Shown here one piece after another: positions 1 to 6,914 of a stretch of 28,867 nt of DNA. The position numbers were made by a program, and so were the translations under genes. The notes under the pieces are model-generated. The model worked only from the letters and a program-made list of their open reading frames with translations. It was not told where the DNA came from and did not search any database. The stretch's first letter is position 1. The number at the start of each line of letters is the position of its first letter. The stretch is from a virus, in IMG/VR virus record IMGVR_UViG_3300011115_000756, positions 1-28,867 of that record; one strand, 5' to 3'.

Positions 1-1
1 T

Positions 2-127
2 ACTATAAAAGAAAGAAGTTATAGTGAGGAAGAAGTATATCACATATTATGTGAACATACAGCTTTTTTATTTGCAGGAGGTAAATCAACATTAACAGAA
101 TGGTTTGAACAATTTAAAAACAAATAA
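2..127 (+). CDS. Partial hypothetical phage protein (C-terminal part)
   Basis: An open frame enters from the left edge and stops with TAA at 125-127, leaving 41 residues without their N-terminus. The visible part is charged (ERSYSEEEVYHILCEHTAF) and ends in a tryptophan- and lysine-bearing tail. I do not recognise the family. It is followed by a 32-nt gap and then more small same-strand genes, which fits the tail of an early or accessory gene cluster. The real start lies outside the window. Confidence 0.6.
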   Translation, partial: TIKERSYSEEEVYHILCEHTAFLFAGGKSTLTEWFEQFKNK

Positions 128-159
128 ACCCGATTGCAAGGATAAATGCTACAAATATT

Positions 160-417
160 ATGGAAAATTCAAAATTACAAAGATTAATTGACAGACAAGT
201 TTATTTAAACAGTATGTTAAGAGCAACTACAGACAACCTTTGTATGGTAGTTGAAAAAGTTGGTGGAAATGTACCAAAAGAGATTTGCGAATATGATAAA
301 AAAATAAATATTCCTTTGCCTCATTTGGAAACTTTAGAAGTAAGTTTAGAATATTACGAAATCCTTTTAAACGAATTTAGATTTTATTTGATTAACTTAG
401 AAAAATTAATTAAATAA
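160..417 (+). CDS. Hypothetical protein, helical, 85 aa
   Basis: Small protein starting MENSKLQRLIDRQ. It looks mostly alpha-helical, with two leucine/isoleucine-rich amphipathic stretches (about residues 1-30 and 55-85) separated by a loop containing prolines and a cysteine. No catalytic motif is visible and I do not recognise the family. Its codons are very AT-rich compared with the nuclease and terminase genes downstream, like other accessory genes of this phage. The next gene starts 4 nt after its stop, so the two are probably co-transcribed. Confidence 0.6.
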   Translation: MENSKLQRLIDRQVYLNSMLRATTDNLCMVVEKVGGNVPKEICEYDKKINIPLPHLETLEVSLEYYEILLNEFRFYLINLEKLIK

Positions 418-421
418 GATT

Positions 422-628
422 ATGGAAAAAATAACAAGGTCAGTAATTAAGTTATCAGAAATACCTGAACACTTACAAAAAAATGAAATATTTAATGGTC
501 ATAAAATACATACTTATACGGAGTTTCATATTGATGACACTGAAAAAGATGAATTGAGTTTATGGTTAATTGAAAATTATCCTACAATCAAACGAAAAAT
601 TAGTTTTTTAATACATATTGATATATGA
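422..628 (+). CDS. Hypothetical protein, 68 aa
   Basis: Small protein starting MEKITRSVIKLSEIP, with no motif that I recognise. It is charged in the middle (DDTEKDELSLW) and ends in a short hydrophobic segment (FLIHIDI). Its stop overlaps the start of the nuclease gene in an ATGA arrangement at 625-628, the usual sign of translational coupling, which supports it as a real gene. Confidence 0.6.
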   Translation: MEKITRSVIKLSEIPEHLQKNEIFNGHKIHTYTEFHIDDTEKDELSLWLIENYPTIKRKISFLIHIDI

Positions 629-891
629 CAGAGCAACAAATACAAACTAAGATAAAAAAGAAACTCCAGGCGCAAGGGTATTTTGTTACCAAACTAATAA
701 AGACCTCAACAAATGGCATTCCTGACTTGTTAGCTATCAAAGACGGACAGGCGACGTTTATTGAAGTAAAAAAGGAAAATGGTATATTGAGTCCATTACA
801 AGAGTTGAGGCTCTCAGAGCTTAAAAAACACGGCTGTTTGGTTTGTGTTTGGAGTGATTGGAATATTGAATTTAAAACAAAAACTATCTAA
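625..891 (+). CDS. VRR-NUC family PD-(D/E)XK nuclease
   Basis: An 88-residue, single-domain protein. It carries the PD-(D/E)XK core in the VRR-NUC form: GIPDLLA (about residues 31-37, catalytic Asp), then TFIEVKKE (44-51, E-x-K), then SPLQELRL (56-63) in the helix that follows. This short stand-alone form is common in phages, where it is thought to cut branched or structured DNA during replication, recombination or packaging; that role is inferred here. It overlaps the previous gene by 4 nt (ATGA). The gap after it holds the promoter elements for the next operon. Confidence 0.85.
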   Translation: MTEQQIQTKIKKKLQAQGYFVTKLIKTSTNGIPDLLAIKDGQATFIEVKKENGILSPLQELRLSELKKHGCLVCVWSDWNIEFKTKTI

Positions 892-898
892 ATTTGTT

Positions 899-930
899 AC
901 AAAATAACTTTTTTTAGTTATATCAATATA
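899..930 (+). promoter_or_regulatory. Bipartite ACAAAA / WAGTTATA element, copy 1
   Basis: ACAAAA at 899-904 and TAGTTATA at 915-922, separated by 10 nt, preceded by TTTGTT. The same pair in the same 16-nt register occurs before 3921, 11251 and 13941. Here the ATG of the next gene is 33 nt after the second half, not 13. At the position where the other three copies have ATG this copy has ATA (928-930). It heads the operon that encodes the sigma-like factor. Confidence 0.6.
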
Positions 931-943
931 ATTACTATATTTG
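914..943 (+). promoter_or_regulatory. Bacteroidota-type promoter, TTAG ... TATATTTG
   Basis: TATATTTG at 936-943 matches the Bacteroidota -7 consensus TAnnTTTG. A weaker -33-like TTAG lies at 914-917, 18 nt upstream. Transcription would start about at the ATG (948), giving a leaderless or nearly leaderless message. It overlaps bipartite element copy 1, so this unit may have two modes of transcription. Confidence 0.5.
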
Positions 944-947
944 TAAT

Positions 948-1181
948 ATGATAAAACCGTACACAATATCGACTCAAATGTGGTTGGAGCAAGAGGACGA
1001 CAACTTAGGTCTTAACGGCTCGTTTGTCGATTTTCGAGTGAACGTCGATAGTATTGATGGTTATTGGGTAGAGTCTCCAGAGGAAATTGTGTTAATTATT
1101 CGAGGAACAGCTTACTATATAGAAAATGAGACTCACATTTTACATTTTTTAAGTGAGTTTTTTAATCCGATGAGGCTTTGA
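948..1181 (+). CDS. Hypothetical protein, 77 aa
   Basis: First gene of the unit driven by the promoter region at 899-943. The protein begins MIKPYTISTQMWL and has alternating short hydrophobic and acidic segments, suggesting a small beta-rich fold (EEIVLIIRGTAYYIEN). I know no function for it. The following sigma-like gene starts at a TTG overlapping its TGA stop, so the two are translationally linked. Confidence 0.65.
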   Translation: MIKPYTISTQMWLEQEDDNLGLNGSFVDFRVNVDSIDGYWVESPEEIVLIIRGTAYYIENETHILHFLSEFFNPMRL

Positions 1182-1606
1182 TAATTCACGAACTCGCTAA
1201 AAAAGACGCTCAGTGGCGCAAAATGGCTTTGCAAATTTGCAAATGCAAAGACTTAGCAGACGAGTTGGTGCAAAATATGTATATAAAATTATCCGATAAA
1301 ACTATAATGGTTTCAGACGGATATATTTTTGTAACTTTGAGGTCATTATTTTATGACTCTCTTAAAAATAACGATATTTTAATTGACGATTTTAGTAAAT
1401 TTGAAATTGAAGAGGAGGAATATAACGACGGAATTGATTATAAAGAACTTTCCAAAGATTTGACATGGTACGAAAGGACTTTATTTGAGCTTTCAACATT
1501 ACACGGACAAAGGGAACTATCGAGACAAACAGGAATACACATTCAAACAATCCATCGAGTTAATAAGATGGTTAAAATAAAACTAAATGGCAAAAAAAAG
1601 GACTAA
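1178..1606 (+). CDS. Sigma-70-like transcription factor
   Basis: A 142-residue protein with the layout of a small sigma-70-type factor. Residues about 1-40 resemble region 2 (QWRKMALQICKCKDLADELVQ, then MYIKL). Residues about 46-60 (SDGYIFVTLRSLFYD) resemble the end of region 2. A C-terminal helix-turn-helix about 108-132 (QRELSRQTGIHIQTIHRVN) resembles region 4. The inferred role is redirecting host RNA polymerase to phage promoters. The start is a TTG at 1178, because the upstream residues match the domain; an ATG at 1223 would remove part of region 2. It lies immediately before the terminase genes, where a late-gene activator often sits. The bipartite element in front of its own operon suggests autoregulation (inference). 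Confidence 0.7.
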   Translation: MIIHELAKKDAQWRKMALQICKCKDLADELVQNMYIKLSDKTIMVSDGYIFVTLRSLFYDSLKNNDILIDDFSKFEIEEEEYNDGIDYKELSKDLTWYERTLFELSTLHGQRELSRQTGIHIQTIHRVNKMVKIKLNGKKKD

Positions 1607-1961
1607 AAAAGAAATTCAGGGACTAGGCGACGTAGTTGCAGCAGTAACCTCAGCAGTTGGAATTGAGCCTTGCGATAATTGTAAGGATAGACAATTTAAA
1701 CTCAATCGTTTATTTAACTTTAAAAAGGTTAAGTCAGAGATGACTCCAATAGACAAAGAACATTTTACTCTATTTTTAGAGGCAAAAGGTCAAAGAGTAA
1801 TTGATAAAAAACGTACTGAGTTAGTATTTGAAGACATAGAATATTTGAATGGTTTATATTTATACTATTTTGGCATCGATAATTCAAATTGTCCGACTTG
1901 TTCGAAAGTACATGAAACGATAATTAAAGATTTATTTAAACTCTACTCTTATGCCGATTAG
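1587..1961 (+). CDS. Hypothetical protein with two cysteine pairs
   Basis: A 124-residue protein with a basic start (MAKKRTKKEIQ). It continues with GLGDVVAAVTSAVGIEP and a cysteine pair CDNC (about 29-32) ahead of a KLNRLFNF motif. A second pair, CPTC, lies near residue 103. The spacing suggests a small zinc-binding or disulfide-free Cys4 fold. The GLGD...C..C...KLN pattern is familiar from hypothetical proteins next to terminase in Flavobacterium and Cellulophaga phages, but I know no function. It overlaps the sigma-like gene by 20 nt and the next gene by 11 nt. Confidence 0.7.
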   Translation: MAKKRTKKEIQGLGDVVAAVTSAVGIEPCDNCKDRQFKLNRLFNFKKVKSEMTPIDKEHFTLFLEAKGQRVIDKKRTELVFEDIEYLNGLYLYYFGIDNSNCPTCSKVHETIIKDLFKLYSYAD

Positions 1962-2256
1962 TTTTGATTATGACGGAACGCTCTCAACTAAAAAAGGGAA
2001 AGATATTGCCTCAAAGTTTATATCTGAGGGTAAAGACGTCAGAATTTTAACAGCTAGACAAAAAGACGGAGACAATTCCGATTTATATAGCACCGCAAAA
2101 GAGTTAGGAATTGATAAAATATACTTTACAAATGGACGTGACAAATGGTCGTTTGTACAAAAGTATAAAATAAAAGAACACTATGACAACAACAAAGAGC
2201 AAATCGATAAAATCAACGAAAAAACAACAGCAAGAGGAATTTTATTTATTCCTTGA
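1951..2256 (+). CDS. HAD-like hydrolase
   Basis: A 101-residue protein that opens with the HAD motif I, FDYDGTLS (residues 5-12; the nucleophile would be Asp6 and the acid/base Asp8). Next come a motif II-like ILTARQ (about 33-38) and a C-terminal part with HYDNNKEQID (about 77-86), like the motif IV acidic region of short phage HAD proteins. The family includes small phosphatases and nucleotidases; the substrate cannot be told from the sequence. It overlaps the previous gene by 11 nt and the next by 74 nt. Confidence 0.75.
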   Translation: MPISFDYDGTLSTKKGKDIASKFISEGKDVRILTARQKDGDNSDLYSTAKELGIDKIYFTNGRDKWSFVQKYKIKEHYDNNKEQIDKINEKTTARGILFIP

Positions 2257-2434
2257 TGCTATAATCGAAAACGCACCAGGAGACGTCTCAGCAAACGAAA
2301 TTTGGATGGATAACAACTTATTCAAATTATTAAAAACAAAGTCTTATAAGGGCTACAAATTCTTTACGTCTATATTTTTAAAGGATAATGAGGTTATTTT
2401 GGGAAAGTATATTGGTAAGGAGCAAATTAATTAA
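2183..2434 (+). CDS. Hypothetical protein, 83 aa, overlapping HAD gene
   Basis: An ATG at 2183 opens a frame of 83 residues. It has a Thr/Ser/Lys-rich start (MTTTKSKSIKSTKK), then a helical acidic segment and a lysine- and phenylalanine-rich end (YKGYKFFTSIFLKDNE). The first 74 nt overlap the end of the HAD gene in another frame. That is longer than usual here, so the true start could be a later codon such as the ATG at 2306. Most of the frame covers DNA with no other gene. It is followed at 17 nt by the small terminase gene. Confidence 0.55.
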   Translation: MTTTKSKSIKSTKKQQQEEFYLFLDAIIENAPGDVSANEIWMDNNLFKLLKTKSYKGYKFFTSIFLKDNEVILGKYIGKEQIN

Positions 2435-2450
2435 TTAATTTAGATTAATT

Positions 2451-2747
2451 ATGGATAAGAGAAAATTAAACGGCGGTCACAGCACAAAAGCAATGCGTAC
2501 TGACGATAAGCGTTTAATGACTAAGTCGGAGATGCAAGACACTTACGAGAGATTGAAACCTTTTTTACCTGAGGCTATCTTACAACTCGAGGCAGCGATG
2601 CAAGCTGGAGAAAAATGGGCGATTGAATTGTGGTTTAAATACTTCTTTGGAATGCCTAAGCAAACAATTGACCAGCATATAAGTATTGAGAAACCGATTT
2701 TTAATTCCTTAGACTTAGATGTTCCAGAAAACAACGGCTCAGAGTAA
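2451..2747 (+). CDS. terS: Terminase small subunit (probable)
   Basis: A 98-residue protein with the basic N-terminal signature KLNGGHSTKAM (residues 5-15), typical of small DNA-binding terminase subunits in Bacteroidota phages. A helical middle follows (EAILQLEAAMQAGEKWAIE, about 43-61), with WFKYFFGMPKQ at 62-72. It would recognise phage DNA and recruit the large subunit for packaging. Direct overlap (29 nt) with the unmistakable large terminase supports the call. The gene is short for the family but complete in layout. Confidence 0.75.
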   Translation: MDKRKLNGGHSTKAMRTDDKRLMTKSEMQDTYERLKPFLPEAILQLEAAMQAGEKWAIELWFKYFFGMPKQTIDQHISIEKPIFNSLDLDVPENNGSE

Positions 2748-3882
2748 AATTGCCAAACTAAGAAAACGAGTTAGGATTGTGCAAGGTGGGACGAGTAGTT
2801 CCAAGACGTTTTCTATTTTACCGCTTTTAATTACTTACGCAATACAAAATCCATTTTCAGAGATTAGTATTGTTAGTGAGTCAATTCCTCATTTGAAACG
2901 TGGAGCTTTAAAAGACTTCCAAAAGATTATGTTAATGACTGACAATTGGAGAGATAACAACTTCAATCGCTCTTCGCTTAAATATACATTCTCTAATAAT
3001 TCCTATATCGAATTTTTTAGCGTTGACCAACCGGATAAATTACGAGGTGCGAGACGTGATATTTTATTTATAAACGAGTGCAATAATATCGACTTTGAAA
3101 GTTACCAGCAACTCGCAATCCGTACTAAAAAATTTATTTATTTAGACTACAATCCAACGAATGAGTTTTGGGTGCAAACGGAACTCTTAAACGATGAGGA
3201 CTCCGACTTTGTTATTTTAACATATAAAGATAATGAGGCGCTTGATCCGGCAATCGTCAAAGAGATTGAAAAGGCAAAAGACAAAGCGAGTACGTCAACA
3301 TATTGGGCGAACTGGTGGAACGTCTACGGACTAGGTCAACTCGGATCACTCGAGGGAGTAATATTTCAAAACTGGGAGCAAATCGATACCATACCAACTG
3401 AGGCAAAGTTTTTAGGAAGTGGACTTGACTTTGGATACTCTAACGATCCGACAGCGCATATTGCTGTTTATGATTATAATGGTAAGATAATAGTTGACGA
3501 GTTAATTTATAGCACCTCACTTTTAAACTCAGATATAATTCGATTGATGAAACAGGAAAGGACGGCGCCAATTTGGGCAGACTCAGCAGAGCCAAAAAGT
3601 ATTGAAGAGATAAGACGAGCTGGTTACAATATTAAACCAGTAGTCAAAGGAGCTGACTCAATCAATTATGGTATCTCAGTACTTCAGCAAAAGGAAATCT
3701 TAGTTACTAAGTCAAGTACAAACCTAATTAAAGAGTTGAGGAGTTATAGTTGGGACGTTGACAAAACAGGCAAAAAATTAAACCGACCTATTGACGAATA
3801 TAACCACGCTATTGACGCTCTTCGTTACTTTGCAATGATGAGCCTCGCGATAAATAAGTCGAGACGCGTAATAATTACATAA
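2719..3882 (+). CDS. terL: Terminase large subunit
   Basis: A 387-residue ATPase-nuclease that packages DNA into the prohead. The Walker A site is GGTSSSKT (23-30) and the Walker B is DILFINE (114-120, catalytic Glu120). A coupling-type YLDYNPT follows (141-147). The nuclease domain begins at GSGLDFGYSND (233-243, metal-binding Asp237). Further acidic positions lie in IVDELIY (258-264), WADSAEPKS (around 283-291) and EYNHAIDALRYF near the C-terminus. The start at 2719 overlaps the small subunit and gives the conserved lead-in FQKTTAQ. Length and motif order are normal for the family. Confidence 0.95.
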   Translation: MFQKTTAQSKIAKLRKRVRIVQGGTSSSKTFSILPLLITYAIQNPFSEISIVSESIPHLKRGALKDFQKIMLMTDNWRDNNFNRSSLKYTFSNNSYIEFFSVDQPDKLRGARRDILFINECNNIDFESYQQLAIRTKKFIYLDYNPTNEFWVQTELLNDEDSDFVILTYKDNEALDPAIVKEIEKAKDKASTSTYWANWWNVYGLGQLGSLEGVIFQNWEQIDTIPTEAKFLGSGLDFGYSNDPTAHIAVYDYNGKIIVDELIYSTSLLNSDIIRLMKQERTAPIWADSAEPKSIEEIRRAGYNIKPVVKGADSINYGISVLQQKEILVTKSSTNLIKELRSYSWDVDKTGKKLNRPIDEYNHAIDALRYFAMMSLAINKSRRVIIT

Positions 3883-3891
3883 AATTTATAA

Positions 3892-3920
3892 ACAAAACAA
3901 CATTTTTAAGTTATATATAT
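3892..3920 (+). promoter_or_regulatory. Bipartite ACAAAA / AAGTTATA element, copy 2
   Basis: ACAAAA at 3892-3897 and AAGTTATA at 3908-3915, 10 nt apart, with the ATG of the tail operon 13 nt after the start of the second half. From the T-run (3903) through the ATG this copy is identical to copy 4 before 13941. It fills the only sizeable gap between terminase and tail genes, so it probably starts the tail transcript. Confidence 0.6.
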
Positions 3921-4613
3921 ATGAGAGTTATAATTCCAACGGATTTAAAGGACATAAAACTATCTCAATATCTGAGATATTTAAAAGTAGTAAAAGAAAA
4001 CCAGGACGATGAGACGTTTGTCTGTATTCAAATGGTTGCGATATTTTGTAACCTCAGCGTGGCTGAAGTTATGAAAATACCTGTTAACGACTTTACAGAG
4101 ATTATCGAATTATTGGCTAAGGTATTGGATCAAAAACCACAACTCATTAAGACTTTCAAAATGAATGGAACTGAGTTTGGGTTTATTCCTAACTTAGACA
4201 AAATGACAATTGGAGAACATGCAACGATTGACTCGTTACTCGGAACGGATGAGAATTTAAGTTTATTAATGTCGGTAATGTATCGACCAATAACAAAAAA
4301 GATTTATCCATTTTATTCGATTGAGGCATACGACGGAGACGAGAGCAAAGCGGAGTTATTTAACGATGTTAGAATGGATATAGTAATCGGATCAATACTT
4401 TTTTTTTGGAATTTAAGCAAAGAATTATTGAGCAATATCCTATCGCATTTGGAGAGCAAGGCGATGAGGGAGGAGAAATCTCTAGAGGAGGTTTTCACGA
4501 ACGATGGGGATGGTATCAATCATTTGTTAGACTTTCGCGTGAGCTTGGAATCAAGCCTCGAGACGTTGGAGCAGAGCCTCTTCATGAATCACTCACGTTA
4601 TTATCTTACTTAA
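3921..4613 (+). CDS. Tail assembly chaperone, zero-frame product (gpG-like)
   Basis: A 230-residue protein opening the tail operon. The N-terminal part (to about 162) is helical with no catalytic motif. The region around FIPNLDKMTIGEH and MYRPITKKIYPF (about 88-140) resembles a protein family I associate with Bacteroidota phage tail operons. At codons 161-162 the message runs through nine T residues. The zero frame continues for 68 more residues, including a conserved-looking NDGDGIN. A -1 slip would join residue 162 to the overlapping frame and give about 248 residues. This is the arrangement of lambda gpG/gpGT chaperones, placed as expected upstream of the tape measure. Function is inferred from position, overlap and family resemblance. 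Confidence 0.65.
   Translation: MRVIIPTDLKDIKLSQYLRYLKVVKENQDDETFVCIQMVAIFCNLSVAEVMKIPVNDFTEIIELLAKVLDQKPQLIKTFKMNGTEFGFIPNLDKMTIGEHATIDSLLGTDENLSLLMSVMYRPITKKIYPFYSIEAYDGDESKAELFNDVRMDIVIGSILFFWNLSKELLSNILSHLESKAMREEKSLEEVFTNDGDGINHLLDFRVSLESSLETLEQSLFMNHSRYYLT
4399..4407 (+). promoter_or_regulatory. Slippery T9 run, probable -1 frameshift site
   Basis: Nine consecutive T residues. In the chaperone frame they read CTT TTT TTT TGG, so the heptamer T TTT TTT is correctly phased at 4400-4406 for tandem -1 slippage. The downstream frame 4406-4666 is open from exactly this point and has no ATG. A T9 run could also act through transcriptional slippage, where one extra U gives the same frame. Confidence 0.7.
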
Positions 4614-4666
4614 TAGACGAAAGCAAAGAAGAGGCAAAACAAATTAAAAATCACTTTAAAAAATGA
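4406..4666 (+). CDS. Tail assembly chaperone C-terminal extension (gpT-like, -1 frame)
   Basis: An 86-codon frame in the -1 register relative to 3921-4613, overlapping it for 208 nt and running 53 nt beyond. It has no ATG near its beginning; the only independent start would be the TTG at 4406. Its content is protein-like: FHERWGWYQSFVRLSRELG (about 30-48) and a helical charged end (LLSYLIDESKEEAKQIKN). The RWGWY motif followed by a short helical tail recalls the T-part of phage tail chaperones. I read it as expressed by -1 slippage at 4399-4407, yielding a GT-type fusion. It ends in an ATGA overlap with the next gene. Confidence 0.7.
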   Translation: MEFKQRIIEQYPIAFGEQGDEGGEISRGGFHERWGWYQSFVRLSRELGIKPRDVGAEPLHESLTLLSYLIDESKEEAKQIKNHFKK

Positions 4667-5127
4667 GATCATTTTATCAGGCAATAGAATATATTAAAAG
4701 TACGTTGGAAAGCGCACCACTTTTAAATACAATCACTCACGGAACGGATATAATAGACAATGTTAAGAAAAATATATTTCCACTTGCTCACATTAATATA
4801 CTCAGCTCTTCAATTAGCTCAGGAGTTGTCAATTTTACTTTCGAGGTGGCTGTTGTCGATATTCGTAATATGTCAAAGGTAAATATTAAAGATAAATTTC
4901 TCGGCAATGACAACGAGTTGGATAATTTAAACACTTGCCATGCAATCCTCAATTATATGATTACTCAAATGAGATTGCAAAGAAGTGATAACGATATAGA
5001 ATTGCAAAACGATCCAACTTTGCAACCGATATTATTAGCGTTTACAAATGCGCTTGACGGATGGAAGTGTGATATTGAGATAAGCGTGCCGAATAACGAT
5101 TTTACTATTTGCGAAATTGGAGACTAA
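4663..5127 (+). CDS. Putative tail terminator/completion protein
   Basis: A 154-residue protein starting at the ATGA overlap with the chaperone extension. It has an initial helix (RSFYQAIEYIKSTLESAP), then ITHGTDIIDNVKKNIFPLAHI (about 22-42), a beta-strand segment with SGVVNFTFEVAVVDI, and a second helix (HAILNYMITQMRLQ). This alpha-beta pattern and its place between chaperone and gp10-like genes resemble tail-terminator proteins, which cap the tail tube. No diagnostic residue proves it, so the role is an inference from context. Its last 11 nt overlap the next gene. Confidence 0.5.
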   Translation: MRSFYQAIEYIKSTLESAPLLNTITHGTDIIDNVKKNIFPLAHINILSSSISSGVVNFTFEVAVVDIRNMSKVNIKDKFLGNDNELDNLNTCHAILNYMITQMRLQRSDNDIELQNDPTLQPILLAFTNALDGWKCDIEISVPNNDFTICEIGD

Positions 5128-5638
5128 AAACGTACAACAAGCCCTAAATGAGTTTGGCGCATCCGTAGTTGAGCGAGCAAGACTCAATTTAAAAACTGGA
5201 GGGCGTTATGGAACACACAACGCCTCAGGAAATTTATCAAAGTCGTTAGATTACAAAGCCAAAGAGAATAAAAATTCGATTGAGTTTGATTTTTACGCTG
5301 AGGATTATTGGAAGGAGTTAGACTTTGGAACGAAAGGAAGTGAGTCAAGTGCAAAAGCGCCTAACTCTCCATACAAAGCAAACGCCTCAAGGGGTGCGAT
5401 TGATAAATGGGTAATTCGAAAAGGCATTCAAGGAGTGCGAGGAGCTGGAGGAGAGTTTGTTAATCGTCGTATGATGGTGACGTCAATCACAAACTCAATC
5501 AATAGGACTGGAACTTACGAGACGAGGTTTTTTAGGAATGCCTTTGATAATGAGTACAAAGATTTTGACAATAACATAACTGAAAAATACGGCTTGGATT
5601 TAGAGTCGTTTTTAAAATTTACATTAAAAGAAATATAA
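5117..5638 (+). CDS. HK97 gp10-like neck/tail completion protein
   Basis: A 173-residue protein. The early section (QQALNEFGASVVERARLNL) is helical. It is followed by a Gly/Ser-rich SGNLSKSLDYK and by FYAEDYWKELDFGTKGSE (about 58-75), which is the type of YxxxLdfGT motif seen in HK97 gp10-like head-tail joining or tail completion proteins. A GxxGxGGEFVNRR segment and a C-terminal helix follow. The start is a TTG at 5117, because no in-frame ATG is available before the conserved part; that overlaps the previous gene by 11 nt. It ends in TAATG with a small gene. Confidence 0.55.
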   Translation: METKNVQQALNEFGASVVERARLNLKTGGRYGTHNASGNLSKSLDYKAKENKNSIEFDFYAEDYWKELDFGTKGSESSAKAPNSPYKANASRGAIDKWVIRKGIQGVRGAGGEFVNRRMMVTSITNSINRTGTYETRFFRNAFDNEYKDFDNNITEKYGLDLESFLKFTLKEI

Positions 5639-5799
5639 TGAATATAGTTAAAATTTATAAAGATAAAGATATTATTCCAACGTTTACAATTGAAAGCGAA
5701 AATATAATCGACTCAAGTGAGTACGTTATTTTGTGGGATTGTAAAGAGGAAATTTATATTGACGAAAAATTAATTGATACAAAATATCATACAAAATGA
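5638..5799 (+). CDS. Small hypothetical protein, 53 aa
   Basis: A short frame that fills the gap between two tail genes exactly. Its ATG shares one base with the preceding TAA (TAATG, 5636-5640) and its TGA overlaps the next ATG (ATGA, 5796-5799). The protein begins MNIVKIYKDKDIIP, is acidic with alternating hydrophobic residues, and is probably a small beta fold. No motif is recognised. Perfect tiling at both ends argues that it is a real tail-operon gene. Confidence 0.6.
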   Translation: MNIVKIYKDKDIIPTFTIESENIIDSSEYVILWDCKEEIYIDEKLIDTKYHTK

Positions 5800-6914
5800 A
5801 AGTAGTAAACGTTAGAAGTCCTTTTATAATTGAGATTAATGAGGCTTTGCAAATTGGTAGTAAAATTGAAATATTTATATGGAATTATGGATCAAGTGCG
5901 CCAGCGACTCCGACATATACATTAAGCAAACCAATACCAACGACAGCACAAAGACAAACTTACTACAACGTTTCAAATTTTGTAAAAGAATATATCGAAA
6001 ATATTAGTGCAACTTACGTCCCTTTTTATGGTGCGGTTGAGCAAAATAAGGAATGGGCTGTGTTTAAAATTAAAAGATATAAATTAATAGGCACGACATA
6101 TACATTATTGGATGAGCTTTATTATATAGGCGTGAATGGATTTACTGAATACTCTGAGGGACTACAAAATCCAGCAGAGGTAAAAATGTTATTACTAACA
6201 AATCCAGATATTAAAAATTATTATTATTCTCAAAATACTTATCCGTCAATTTACATGCAGTATTTTAATTTAATAATTGATAAAACAACAGCGAACACAA
6301 CGACGGTCGATGTTAAATATGAAAGGATTGACGGAGTTGCTTATTCATATACAAATAGCCTAGCAGTTGGTTACGCTGGTATATTTAATTTCGCTCAGCC
6401 AATTTCATTAATAAAATCAAATTCAAATTTTATTAACGGGTGTAAAATTACAATCACGTACACTCCAGCAACAGGCTCGCCAATTGTATTGCAACCAATG
6501 TATACTTATCCAGTTTGTGAGCCTAAATATACGCCAGTACTTTGTGATTTTGTTAATCGTTATGGAGGTTGGCAAACAATAACATTTTTTAAGGCGCAAA
6601 CGAATAGTGTAACAGCAAAGAGCGACGAATATAAATTGATGCCAGAGCAAGTCAATTACAATCCATTAAGAGGGCAAAGCAAATCGTTTAATATTACAGG
6701 ATCTCAAAATATTAAATTAAATACAGGTTGGGTTGACGAAAATTATAGCGAATTAATAACCGACTTACTTTTGAGCGAGACGATTTTATTAGATAAAAAA
6801 CCAGTAAGCCTAAAAACTCAAAGCTCTGAGTTAAAAACAAAATTAAAAAATAGAATGATTAATTATGAGTTAGAGTTTCAATATAACTTTAATTTAATTA
6901 ACGACGTAGTATGA
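5796..6914 (+). CDS. Tail structural protein, 372 aa (unnamed family)
   Basis: A beta-rich protein, high in Tyr, Thr, Asn and Ile, with no signal peptide. It opens with NVRSPFIIEIN. A CEPKYTPVLCDFVNRYGGW block lies around residues 238-256, and near the C-terminus come NYNPLRGQSKSFNITGSQ and SELKTKLKNRMINYELEFQ. I recognise this pattern only as a structural protein recurring beside the tape measure in Bacteroidota phages, where it is probably a tail-tip or baseplate part. The exact role cannot be told. It overlaps both neighbours by 4 nt. Confidence 0.55.
   Translation: MKVVNVRSPFIIEINEALQIGSKIEIFIWNYGSSAPATPTYTLSKPIPTTAQRQTYYNVSNFVKEYIENISATYVPFYGAVEQNKEWAVFKIKRYKLIGTTYTLLDELYYIGVNGFTEYSEGLQNPAEVKMLLLTNPDIKNYYYSQNTYPSIYMQYFNLIIDKTTANTTTVDVKYERIDGVAYSYTNSLAVGYAGIFNFAQPISLIKSNSNFINGCKITITYTPATGSPIVLQPMYTYPVCEPKYTPVLCDFVNRYGGWQTITFFKAQTNSVTAKSDEYKLMPEQVNYNPLRGQSKSFNITGSQNIKLNTGWVDENYSELITDLLLSETILLDKKPVSLKTQSSELKTKLKNRMINYELEFQYNFNLINDVV

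Noticed and set aside
128-137. ACCCGATTGC also occurs in the iteron array at 20350-20359
   Set aside because: A single 10-nt match without the rest of the repeat unit or phasing; it may be chance.
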